Shown in pieces: positions 1 to 9,263 of a DNA stretch of 64,000 bases; the stretch's first letter is position 1; the number at the start of each line of letters is the position of its first letter. Under the pieces are notes generated by a model. That model was not told the DNA's origin and made no database searches. It saw only the letters and a list, made by a program, of their open reading frames with translations. The translations under genes and the position numbers were made by a program. Source of the stretch: Chloroflexaceae bacterium (GTDB taxonomy: Bacteria; Chloroflexota; Chloroflexia; Chloroflexales; Chloroflexaceae). The DNA lies in NCBI GenBank assembly GCA_025057155.1, contig JANWYD010000008.1, positions 124,001-188,000 on the forward strand, read 5' to 3'.

Positions 1-1694
<1,694 letters not shown>

Positions 1695-2317
1695 ACGGAG
1701 TCCTCCCCTCTTCTCCAGTGGCTGTAGCCCCCATCATACCAAATTCGGTCGCAGGCTGGCATGGGGTTAAGGGGTGCGTCAGAATTGCCCGTGAGAGGTT
1801 CAGGCCCTCTCAGGCCCCTGCCAGATGAAGGGTTTTGAAGCGAGAAGGGAGTTTCTGCATCTCGATGCGCTTACAACCTTCGTCCCCCTGACCTCGCGGG
1901 AGTAGATGCGCATGTGAGACCTGACAGGCAGGCTCCAGGATGCCGCTGCGTGAACCAGGATCGCCCGTGCGCCTGCCTGTCAGGTCGTTGTGTCATCCCC
2001 CTGGTAGCCGTTCGCGCGAGAGGAGGTCTCTGCAGCCGAATGCGCCGACGATCCTCACCCTGTCTCTCTCGCGCACCTTGCATGGCAGAGGAACGATTTG
2101 GAACCCGGCCTTCCTGATATTCTGACCGGCCGCTCGCCCCTGCCGGTTTGATCGGCGCCGCCCGACGCTCCACCGGCGCCGCTATGCGGTAAACTGGTGT
2201 ATTTGAACTTGGCAGGATATAATAGGTCATCTGTTAAGGCGTCTTTCCTTGCTCCTTGGTGATTGAAGCGCTCGCCGCCAGTGTCCAGGCAATCTTGCCG
2301 CGTCGAGGGAGATAGTT
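1695..2317. other. Repeat-rich gap between pfkA and the vut gene
   Basis: No convincing gene. From about 1830 to 1885 the sequence resembles the interior of the 170-base MITE-like element seen complete at 59936-60105 (GGGTTTTGAAGCGAGAAGGG, then ATGCGCTTACAACCTT). A perfect 16-base inverted repeat follows at 1918-1986. A 9-base inverted repeat GCGCGAGAG/CTCTCGCGC lies at 2014-2022 and 2066-2074. A TATAAT hexamer at 2218-2223 is a possible -10 box for the vut gene, but no good -35 box is at the right distance. Confidence 0.6.
1918..1986. repeat. Perfect 16-base inverted repeat with 37-base loop
   Basis: GACCTGACAGGCAGGC at 1918-1933 is exactly complementary to GCCTGCCTGTCAGGTC at 1971-1986. 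There is no T-tract, so it is not an obvious intrinsic terminator. It lies in the divergent gap upstream of pfkA, within apparent element debris, and could be the ends of a very small inserted element or a long hairpin. Confidence 0.8.
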
Positions 2318-2827
2318 GTGGCAATCCGCAACCCCGGTCTGATCACCCTTATTGGTTACGTGTTGACCATCATCCTTGCTAATGTCGCCATCATTATCTT
2401 CGGCATCGTCCCGGTTGGTTTTGGGTTGATGGCCCCCGCCGGGGTGTACTTTGCCGGTCTGGTCTTCTCGCTGCGCGACGCGCTCCACGAGACGCTTGGG
2501 CGGCGCTGGGTGGTGGGGGCGATTCTGCTGGGCGCGGCAATCTCCGCGGCGCTAAGCCCCCAACTGGCCCTGGCCAGCGGCCTGGCCTTTCTGTTCAGCG
2601 AACTGGCTGACTTCGTGGTCTACTCGCCATTGCGCGAGCATAACCGCCTGGGGGCCGTTGCGGCCTCGAATACGGTTGGCGTGGTGGTAGACAGCGCGCT
2701 CTTCCTGTGGCTGGCGTTTGGCTCATTGCAGTTCCTGGCCGGCCAGATCGTCGGCAAGCTGTGGATGACCGCGTTCACGGTGATGATCATGCTCGCCTGG
2801 CGCCGCCTGGCAACCCGTCCGGCGTGA
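2318..2827 (+). CDS. VUT/YhhQ-family membrane protein, probable queuosine-precursor transporter
   Basis: A 169-residue membrane protein that is mostly hydrophobic, with about five to six transmembrane segments. The SLRDALHETLGRRW motif near residue 51 and the FSELADFVVYSPLRE motif near residue 95 are hallmarks of the VUT family. YhhQ of this family imports preQ0/preQ1, the 7-deazaguanine precursors of queuosine. The start is GTG at 2318 with GGGAG about eight bases upstream. It is the first gene of a plus-strand run whose last member is a transglycosylase relative, so the transporter may feed 7-deazaguanine to that system, although ordinary tRNA-queuosine salvage is equally possible. No preQ1 riboswitch was recognised in the leader. 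Confidence 0.85.
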   Translation: MAIRNPGLITLIGYVLTIILANVAIIIFGIVPVGFGLMAPAGVYFAGLVFSLRDALHETLGRRWVVGAILLGAAISAALSPQLALASGLAFLFSELADFVVYSPLREHNRLGAVAASNTVGVVVDSALFLWLAFGSLQFLAGQIVGKLWMTAFTVMIMLAWRRLATRPA

Positions 2828-2890
2828 GGAGAAGATTGAGAGGAGAGTCACGCCGCGAGCAGCGCCCTCTAGCGAATACGACAATCCGCG

Positions 2891-3628
2891 ATGGCTCAAC
2901 CCGATGCATTCCTACTGCTCGCCTGCTCGCAACGCAAGCGCGCCGACCCTGATCCGCTTCCGGCGCTGGATCGTTATGATGGTCCGCAGTTTCGGCTTGT
3001 GCGGAACTATCTCCGCGCTCATCCCGCCGCGTGGTCGAGCCTGGAGATTGCCATTCTTTCGGCGCGCTTCGGCCTCCTCTCCGCCTCCGAGCGCATTTCC
3101 GCCTACGAACAGCGGATGACCCCGGCGCGGGCGTTGCAGCTCCGCCCGGAGGTAATGGCCGCGCTGCGGCAGTATGTTCAGCGCGCCAGCTACCGGCGCT
3201 GCTGCGTCGCCATCGGTCGCGACTATGCGCCGGCCGTTGAAGGGCTTGAAACCATTCTGCCGGATAATTGTACCATTACCCGCCTCCAGGGTTCCCCTGG
3301 CGAACGGCTCGCCAGCCTTTTCGACTGGTTGTACGGCAACCAGGCCCGACCAGGCCGGCGGCGGCCCCTTCCTTCAGGGTGCGCCCATCTATGTGGAATT
3401 GAGATTTGCCTCGAACCCGAAGCGGTGCTCGCATGCGGCTTGAACGCCCTGCGTGCTCAGCAGACGCCGCCTCCCCAGCCGAAAGCCTGGTACGTGGAGC
3501 TTGACGGGCACAGGGTTGGCCCCAAATGGCTGGTCAGCCAGCTCGCCGGCCTGCCGGTCAGCGCCTTCAGTACGACGGACGCCCTGCGAGTGCTCGCCGC
3601 GCTAGGGGTGGAGGTGCAACGCCTATGA
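2891..3628 (+). CDS. DUF6884-like protein with C-terminal restriction-associated (ScoMcrA-head-like) domain
   Basis: 245 residues. The N-terminal part (about 1-150) has LLACSQRK at 9-16, a YDGPQFRLVRNYL segment, ILSARFGLL near 55-63 and YEQRM, the pattern I associate with DUF6884. The C-S-x-x-K motif recalls the preQ0-binding signature of archaeosine synthase ArcS (PCSxxK); this is an inference. The C-terminal part (about 199-244: WYVELDGHRVGPKWLVSQ, then FSTTDALRVLAALGVEV) resembles a small domain found at the ends of McrA-type restriction proteins. The stop overlaps the NurA start as ATGA, indicating translational coupling. A plausible role is processing or recognition of a 7-deazaguanine base in DNA, but the molecular function is not established from sequence alone. 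Confidence 0.7.
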   Translation: MAQPDAFLLLACSQRKRADPDPLPALDRYDGPQFRLVRNYLRAHPAAWSSLEIAILSARFGLLSASERISAYEQRMTPARALQLRPEVMAALRQYVQRASYRRCCVAIGRDYAPAVEGLETILPDNCTITRLQGSPGERLASLFDWLYGNQARPGRRRPLPSGCAHLCGIEICLEPEAVLACGLNALRAQQTPPPQPKAWYVELDGHRVGPKWLVSQLAGLPVSAFSTTDALRVLAALGVEVQRL

Positions 3629-5121
3629 ACGATACGCCGCTGTCCGACCGATGGTTCACCGAGGCCGGGGTGCAGGAGGACCTGCAACGTCAACCGCACC
3701 TCTTCGCGCGGCTGGCGGAGAATGCCCTGACCGTCGCTGAAAGCCTGCGCGGAAACTACTTCAAGAATACAGCCAGGTTCATCGCCGCCCTGCGCCGGGC
3801 GATTGCCGAAACCCGGGCAGGACGCCGCCCTGAGCCGGTGCTGGAGGTGTATCCGGTACCCGCAACTTCATGGGCCGATGTACGGGGAGAGGTGGTTACC
3901 TTCATTGACGGTGGGGTCGGGCAGGTGCAACTGGCCAGCCGGGTGCCTATCCTGCTGCGGGTCGGCTCCTACCGGGTGCGCACCGGGGAACGTCAGTTAA
4001 GCGAACGCGAGCAGTTCGGCTACTATCCCGTCATTCTGGGCGATCTTGAAGGCGGGAGCAAGGAGCGGAAAGACTTCGTTGATATTGTGCGCATCACCGC
4101 CGAGTTGCTGGCGGGACTGTCGGCCCTGGAACGCACACCCGACCTGCGCGTGCTGATGTTCCACGGCCCGCTGACCTACCTGGTTGGCAGTTATGCCGGG
4201 CATACGCCGTTTACCGAGCGGGATATCGATCTCTTTTTGCACCAGTACGCGCCGGACGCGCCGGGCGCACACCGGTTGAAAGAGATGTTTTTGCAGCAGG
4301 CCCATGTTGATGTCTACCCGGGGATGACCAGGCGCCCGGACGAATGGGCGCGGCAGCGGGTCTTTGAGCCGTTAGCGTTCATGGCCTTTCTGCTGCGGCA
4401 ACTCCGCGACGCGGCCCGGCGGCGCCCGCAGCCGGTCTATATCGTCGGCGTCGTTGAGCGGGGCGCCCTGCGCGATTTCAGTGAAACCGTTTTGCTAAAG
4501 CGCGTGTTTCGCGGCCTGCGCGAAAAGGGCAACGGTGATTACTTCAACAGGCTCTATGGCAGAACCGATCTGTCAACACCGAAAGCCCTCCTTGACCGCT
4601 TAGGCTATACTGATGCGCTGCTACTGGCGATGCTGCTGGAGCCGGGAGAGTACGCTGAGAGCTGGGTCATTCACAAGTTTGAGGGCCTGAGACGGGGCGA
4701 AGTCGGCCTGCCCGGAGAGGCGGGTGAGGAGATCGTCAACTTTGAGGTCCTTAAACCCCCTGCTCCATCTGGCTTCCCGCCGATCCGCGGCTGTTATCTG
4801 CACGTTGCGGAGATTGCCGATCCGCTGCGGATTGAGGTGTTCGACGAACTTGCCACCCCCGCGTACCTGGAAGAGGTCGTCCGCCGCGTGTATCTGTACG
4901 CGCGGCTGTTACCTGGATACGGTTTTCCGGTTGGTCTGGACATCGCCGACAAATATGCCCACATCCCGGCATGGTTGACCGACGCCTACGGCAAACTGAT
5001 CCGCTACCATCTGGGGGTGAGCCTGCAACAGGGGGAGATCAGCGACGCCGAGATGCGGCGGGTGCTGGTGCAGGCCATTTATATGACCCATCGGGACTGG
5101 CTCTTTCGTCCGGAACCCTGA
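3625..5121 (+). CDS. nurA: NurA-domain nuclease
   Basis: 498 residues, starting at the ATG that overlaps the previous stop. NurA is the 5'-3' nuclease partner of the HerA translocase in archaeal end resection, and HerA-NurA pairs also occur in phage defence. Visible NurA features are VTFIDGGVG (acidic residue D95), MFHGPLTYL at 178-186, YIVGVVERGALRDF near 270-290 and the C-terminal LDIADKYAHIPAWL, which matches the late Tyr/His motif. In most NurA proteins the second motif reads DGxL; here it is HGPL (H180), so one metal-binding Asp appears to be replaced. The HerA gene follows after 128 bases containing a heptamer repeat tract. Family confidence is good; whether it is active as a nuclease is uncertain. 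Confidence 0.82.
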   Translation: MNDTPLSDRWFTEAGVQEDLQRQPHLFARLAENALTVAESLRGNYFKNTARFIAALRRAIAETRAGRRPEPVLEVYPVPATSWADVRGEVVTFIDGGVGQVQLASRVPILLRVGSYRVRTGERQLSEREQFGYYPVILGDLEGGSKERKDFVDIVRITAELLAGLSALERTPDLRVLMFHGPLTYLVGSYAGHTPFTERDIDLFLHQYAPDAPGAHRLKEMFLQQAHVDVYPGMTRRPDEWARQRVFEPLAFMAFLLRQLRDAARRRPQPVYIVGVVERGALRDFSETVLLKRVFRGLREKGNGDYFNRLYGRTDLSTPKALLDRLGYTDALLLAMLLEPGEYAESWVIHKFEGLRRGEVGLPGEAGEEIVNFEVLKPPAPSGFPPIRGCYLHVAEIADPLRIEVFDELATPAYLEEVVRRVYLYARLLPGYGFPVGLDIADKYAHIPAWLTDAYGKLIRYHLGVSLQQGEISDAEMRRVLVQAIYMTHRDWLFRPEP

Positions 5122-5123
5122 TG

Positions 5124-5166
5124 GGATTTTGGATTTTGGATTTGGGATTTTGGATTTGGGATTGCG
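5124..5166. repeat. GGATTTT heptamer tract
   Basis: Several imperfect heptamers of GGATTTT (TTTTGGATTTTGGATTTGGG and onward) just after the nurA stop. The same heptamer family recurs at seven other gene junctions in the window. It may be a slippage-prone spacer; no function is evident. Confidence 0.9.
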
Positions 5167-5249
5167 GATTGGGATCGGCGTAGTCGAATGTGGCCACCGT
5201 CGCGCTGAGGCTCGAACGGGCCGTCTGGAACCGTGTAGGGAGTTGAGCT

Positions 5250-7130
5250 ATGACAACTTCACGATCCCGTCAGGCGCTCCAACCCTCTCCTGATCTGGCC
5301 GCGCCACCGGCGCCACCGGAGTATGTGGGCACTATCGTCGGCGAGAGCACCAGCCGCGAGTTTCGGCTGGCGATCGCCCAGGAAGCCGTGCGGGAACAGG
5401 ATCTGATCGCCGTTGACGCTGAACTGCGTCCGAGCAGTAGCGAGGGTCCGGCCCGGCCCATCCGTGTATGGGCCAAGGTACAGCGCATCGAGCGCATCAA
5501 TCCGCTCTTCCCGCGGGAAGCCGGCCACGAACTGGCCGCCACGCGCACGAACCCCTTTGATACGGTCCTGTCATTGAGCCGCGAGATGGTGACCGCGGTG
5601 TGCCAGGTGTTAGGCGTGGAACCACGCGAGGCCAGCGCGCGCGGCAAACTCGACCAGTTGCGCTACCCCCCGCAACCGGCCAGCAGCGCCTACCGTCCGA
5701 GCACCGAGGATATGGCGCGCGTGGTGCTCGGTGAACTGGCCCAACGCGCCAATCGCGCCCTCGACATCGCCACCCTGTCGAATCGCCCCGAAGTGTCGGT
5801 CAGCGTTGATGGGCACGCGATCGTGACCCGTCACCTGGCGATCCTGGCCATGACCGGCGCCGGCAAGAGCTGGACCGCGCGGCGCATCATCGAACAGCTC
5901 GCGGCAAAGAACTACCCGATTGTGATTTTTGATCCTCATGGGGATTACACGGGCCTGGCCGATGTTCCGACGCTCGCACCGCGTGTGCGTCGCTACTGCG
6001 CGCAATTTCCATTGTTTGATGAAGACGCCGATGCGGTGGCAAGAATTGTAAACGCTTTAGGATACGAACTCACAGATGCAATGAAAGAGCGATTTGCAGC
6101 TTTATTCAATGCAGCTATCCGGTTTGCGAACGCCGATGAAGAGGAACTGAAAGAAAGGGTGCAATGGCTTGCTGAAAGGTTGGGGAAAGACGATCTGCGC
6201 ACCCATGGCGTCAAGCGTGACATGTGGCTGATCGCCAATCTTGCCGAAGCCGGCGAGTTGACGTTGCGCGCGAATGATGATGACGGCAAGAACTTGCTGG
6301 TCGAGTGGGGATGGGAAGGCTTCGGCAACTATTCAAAACGCGACGCTAACACATTAGAGGGTATCAAGAAGCGCGCCTATAAGGCGGCAAGAGTTTTACA
6401 GAACATGGAACAGATCAATCGGAAGATTGCCCGCAGTACGAACCCGCTTCCGACAGATCGCAAGGAGCTTGTACGCTATGGAGGCATAAGCATTATCGCG
6501 CTTGCCGGCTACACCAGCGACTTCCAGGCCACCATCTACAGCCTGATTGCGAATGATCTGTTCCAGGCGCGGGTGCAAGAAGAACTGAAACTGCCAGTGC
6601 TGCTGGTGCTGGAAGAGGCGCACAATTTCGCGCCGGGGCGCGCCAACACCGCCGCGGAGGAGCGTTCGATTGCCATCACCAAGCAGATCGCCCAGGAAGG
6701 GCGGAAGTTCGGCATTGGCCTGGTGATGATCAGCCAGCGGCCCTCGCGTCTCGATGAAACCACTCTGTCGCAGTGCAACTCCTACATCATCATGCGCCTG
6801 GTAAACCCGGCTGACCAGAACTTCGTGCGCAAGGTGATCGAGAGTCTGGGCGAAGACGATGCCCGTCTGCTGCCGGATCTCGACGTTGGTGAGGCGTTGC
6901 TGTCGGGCCAGTTGATCAACTTCCCGGTGCTGGTGCGGATCAAACCGCCAGAGTCCCAGGGCGAACGGGAAGAAGAAGATGCATTCGAGGCCCTCGAAGC
7001 AGCCCATCGCCAGCAGCAACAGGCGAAGCGGCAGCCGGCTGATCGCGACGGAAAAACCCTCGAAAATACGCCCTCGCGACCAGGGAGCGGGGGAACATCC
7101 TCGTGGAAGGGAACGGCTAATGAAGATTAA
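5250..7130 (+). CDS. herA: HerA-like hexameric DNA translocase ATPase
   Basis: 626 residues. The N-terminal HAS-barrel-like region (about 24-130) precedes a Walker A motif MTGAGKSW (201-208), Walker B LLVLEEAHNF (451-460, E455/E456 and H458) and the arginine-finger-like SQRPSRLDETTLSQC (495-509). This order and the EEAH Walker B are typical of HerA/DUF87. HerA proteins pump double-stranded DNA and activate a partner nuclease; the adjacent NurA gene fits. The C-terminal 50 residues are charged and glutamine-rich with no recognisable fold. Two internal stretches (about 6005-6190 and 6330-6440) are clearly more AT-rich than the surroundings and encode the insert between the Walker motifs (about residues 252-400), which suggests recombination or a recently acquired segment. 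Confidence 0.9.
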   Translation: MTTSRSRQALQPSPDLAAPPAPPEYVGTIVGESTSREFRLAIAQEAVREQDLIAVDAELRPSSSEGPARPIRVWAKVQRIERINPLFPREAGHELAATRTNPFDTVLSLSREMVTAVCQVLGVEPREASARGKLDQLRYPPQPASSAYRPSTEDMARVVLGELAQRANRALDIATLSNRPEVSVSVDGHAIVTRHLAILAMTGAGKSWTARRIIEQLAAKNYPIVIFDPHGDYTGLADVPTLAPRVRRYCAQFPLFDEDADAVARIVNALGYELTDAMKERFAALFNAAIRFANADEEELKERVQWLAERLGKDDLRTHGVKRDMWLIANLAEAGELTLRANDDDGKNLLVEWGWEGFGNYSKRDANTLEGIKKRAYKAARVLQNMEQINRKIARSTNPLPTDRKELVRYGGISIIALAGYTSDFQATIYSLIANDLFQARVQEELKLPVLLVLEEAHNFAPGRANTAAEERSIAITKQIAQEGRKFGIGLVMISQRPSRLDETTLSQCNSYIIMRLVNPADQNFVRKVIESLGEDDARLLPDLDVGEALLSGQLINFPVLVRIKPPESQGEREEEDAFEALEAAHRQQQQAKRQPADRDGKTLENTPSRPGSGGTSSWKGTANED

Positions 7131-7149
7131 GAATATAAACCGGTATTCG

Positions 7150-7205
7150 CCCGGCAGCCCGGCGGCTGAAGCCGCGGGCTACCGATGCGAAGCCCGCCTG
7201 CGCGG
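7150..7205. repeat. REP-like hairpin (GCCCGGCGGCTGAAGCCGCGGGC and flank)
   Basis: Two adjacent short hairpins after herA: GCCCGGCGGCT/AGCCGCGGGC with a very short loop, then GCCCGC/GCGGGC around CTGC. This is the kind of repetitive extragenic palindrome widely scattered in GC-rich genomes. It could act as a weak terminator for the herA transcript, but there is no T-tract. Confidence 0.6.
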
Positions 7206-7288
7206 GCGATGCCGGATTTAATTCTTAATTTCACAAGTCATTACAACGCGGATTTCAAACGATATTATTCCCTACAAGGAACAATACG

Positions 7289-7363
7289 TAATGACGACTT
7301 TCGTCATCCCGCCATCATAAGCAAAAAAGCCGCATAATGACGACTTTCGTCGTCCGGCCATCA
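7289..7363. promoter_or_regulatory. Two 29-base direct repeats, each with a GACGA-CTT-TCGTC dyad (candidate operators)
   Basis: Copy one at 7289-7317 and copy two at 7335-7363 differ at only two positions and are spaced 46 bases apart. Each carries an inverted repeat GACGA-3-TCGTC followed by a shared CC-rich tail ending GCCATCA. Paired dyads on one side of a gene are typical of repressor binding sites; here they lie 130-200 bases upstream of the transglycosylase-like gene. No regulator gene is adjacent. They could also be two remaining units of a decayed repeat array. Confidence 0.6.
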
Positions 7364-7490
7364 CCAGGCAACATCCGTATGAGGCGCGTGAGTCAACCAG
7401 GGTTAACGCAGAAAACGCCCTTTGCGCATGAAAAACTCTACGCCTGAGAGCGAAACGCGCAGATTTCACGGCGGTCGCGGAGCAACAGAG

Positions 7491-8522
7491 GTGAATATCG
7501 TCGCCGGTCTGAGCCTGAAGAATCTGAAACCGCGCGTCTGGGACCCCGCCTCGCCGTACTACCTTCCCGACCTGACGGCGGTCATGGTGTCATATGCCGA
7601 TTTTCATCGTGCGCCCCGGCAGCGCCGCGCGGCAATGGAGCAAACGCTGCGCAGCTACCTGGGAGCGCCTGCGCACGTGCGGATCTATCTGGATAATGGG
7701 GCCTTTTACTTTCTTGGCCGCGATGGCGGTATTCCCCTCCACGAATACCAGGAGTTTGTGCAGGTCGCCCAACCTGACTGGTATCCGATCCCCCAGGATT
7801 TTATTCCGACGCCGCACATGGACGACGAAGCGCAACTGCGGTGTCTTTGCCGCACGATGGAGATGAATCGCGCGTTCGAGCACAATGGGTTTGTGCCCGT
7901 CATGCACATCAGTCGGCAACTTCCCAGATATCTGGAGGAGTTCACCAGGAGCACGAAGCTGACCCAGAAGGAGCGCGTCGCCCTGGGAGGCATGGTGCCC
8001 AACCTGTTGCGCGCGCCCCGCGCCATGCCCTACGCCGAAATCTTGAGAGGTCTGGATCAGGTGCGTCGGACACTGGTCAACAAAGAGTTGCACGCCTTTG
8101 GACTTGGCGGAACGGCCACGCTGCACCTGGCGGCCCTCTTCAGCATCGACTCGCTCGACTCGTCGGGCTGGCGCAATCGCGCGGCGCGGGGCATTGTCCA
8201 GCTACCAGGACGGGGTGATCGGGTGGTAGCGAACATGGGCAGTTGGCGCGGGAGGGAACCGGACGCAGCCGAGTGGTCCATGCTGGCCGCGTGCCCCTGT
8301 CCGGCGTGCCGGCGGTTCGGCGTCGCCGGGCTGACCGCGAGCGGCATAGAAGGCTTCTGCAACCGCGCCACGCACAACCTCTGGGTCTTGCTGCGAGAAG
8401 CGCGGGATATCGCAGCGCACCTGGCAGCGAAGACCTATCGCGACTGGTACTCCTGTCATGTCGAGAACGCGATTTACCGATCCCTGGTGCGCGACGCCCT
8501 GACGTTGCGGGCGGATCAGTGA
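7491..8522 (+). CDS. DpdA-like tRNA-guanine transglycosylase (TGT) family protein
   Basis: TGT enzymes exchange guanine for a 7-deazaguanine; DpdA members do this in DNA. Counting from GTG 7491 (343 residues), YLDNGAF at 66-72 matches the DSGGFQ substrate motif with acid/base D68. FGLGG at 203-207 followed by [10 protein letters not shown] matches the region of the nucleophile, likely D223. CPCPAC at 268-273 plus H295 matches the C-x-C-x2-C...H zinc site. An upstream ATG at 7422 is in frame but its first codons lie in MITE-like repeat debris (AAAACTCTACGCCTGAG), whereas the GTG has GGAG some ten bases before it. The neighbours (transporter, DUF6884-like, NurA, HerA) favour DNA rather than tRNA as the target, but that is inference; the overall sequence is far from canonical bacterial Tgt. 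Confidence 0.78.
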   Translation: MNIVAGLSLKNLKPRVWDPASPYYLPDLTAVMVSYADFHRAPRQRRAAMEQTLRSYLGAPAHVRIYLDNGAFYFLGRDGGIPLHEYQEFVQVAQPDWYPIPQDFIPTPHMDDEAQLRCLCRTMEMNRAFEHNGFVPVMHISRQLPRYLEEFTRSTKLTQKERVALGGMVPNLLRAPRAMPYAEILRGLDQVRRTLVNKELHAFGLGGTATLHLAALFSIDSLDSSGWRNRAARGIVQLPGRGDRVVANMGSWRGREPDAAEWSMLAACPCPACRRFGVAGLTASGIEGFCNRATHNLWVLLREARDIAAHLAAKTYRDWYSCHVENAIYRSLVRDALTLRADQ

Positions 8523-8539
8523 AAGAAGGAGCGCCTCGT

Positions 8540-9190
8540 ATGCGAACCCTCAGCTACCTGTTCAACAACAATCGGAAGTGGGCCGCCGCGATTCTCGAGC
8601 GCGATCCGGGATTCTTCGAGAAACTCTCGCGCCAGCAGGCCCCCAGGTATGTGTGGATTGGCTGCTCTGACAGCCGTGTTCCGGCCAACGATATCGTCGG
8701 CCTGCTGCCAGGGGAACTCTTCGTTCACCGGAACGTGGCCAATCAGGTCATCCACACCGATCTGAACTGCCTGGCGGTGCTCCAGTACGCAGTGGAAGTG
8801 CTGCGGGTCGAGCATGTGATCGTCTGCGGGCACTACGGCTGTGGTGGAGTCAAGGCTGCTATGCTCAATACACACCTGGGCCTGATTGACAACTGGCTCC
8901 GGCACATCCAGGACGTGATGCATAAGCACGCCGCGCTGCTGGAGGGTCTGCCTGATGACGAGCAGCGCCTCGACCGGCTCTGCGAGTTGAACGTGATCGA
9001 GCAGGTGGTCCACGTTGCGCACACGACGGTGGTGCAGAGCGCCTGGGAGCGCGGGCAGGATCTGGAGATCCACGGCTGGATCTACCGCATCTCCGATGGC
9101 CTGCTGCACGACCTGCAAGTGTACGCCAGGAGCGAGGCGGAACTCCAGGAGCATTACCAGCGCGCCTGCGCGCGCTATCGCCAGCAGTAA
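8540..9190 (+). CDS. can: Beta-class carbonic anhydrase
   Basis: Interconverts CO2 and bicarbonate in the cytoplasm. The 216 residues show the complete beta-class zinc site: C42-x-D44-x-R46 (CSDSR) and H98-x2-C101 (CGHYGC), with [11 protein letters not shown] and the C-terminal [13 protein letters not shown] segment. Length is standard for the plant/bacterial clade. The ATG at 8540 has GAAGGAG upstream and lies only 17 bases after the transglycosylase-like gene, so the two may be co-transcribed despite no obvious functional link. Bicarbonate supply fits a bacterium related to the CO2-fixing phototrophs of this order. A strong hairpin follows the stop. Confidence 0.95.
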   Translation: MRTLSYLFNNNRKWAAAILERDPGFFEKLSRQQAPRYVWIGCSDSRVPANDIVGLLPGELFVHRNVANQVIHTDLNCLAVLQYAVEVLRVEHVIVCGHYGCGGVKAAMLNTHLGLIDNWLRHIQDVMHKHAALLEGLPDDEQRLDRLCELNVIEQVVHVAHTTVVQSAWERGQDLEIHGWIYRISDGLLHDLQVYARSEAELQEHYQRACARYRQQ

Positions 9191-9210
9191 AGAATTAGCC
9201 CTGCACGGGA

Positions 9211-9241
9211 GGGGCTGGGAGGGCGAAGTCCTCCCAGCCCC
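9211..9241. terminator. Bidirectional terminator-like hairpin between can and prs
   Basis: GGGGCTGGGAGG (9211-9222) pairs perfectly with CCTCCCAGCCCC (9230-9241) around a 7-base loop. It sits between two convergent genes, so it could end both transcripts. A T-tract is lacking. Confidence 0.7.
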
Positions 9242-9263
9242 GTATCATGCAAGAACCCGCCGG

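Noticed and set aside
2224-2317. preQ1 riboswitch in the leader of the vut gene
   Set aside because: None of the conserved preQ1-I sequence or a convincing pseudoknot was found.
7289-7363. Short CRISPR array
   Set aside because: Only two repeats with a 17-base interval and no cas genes; better read as operators or relic repeats.
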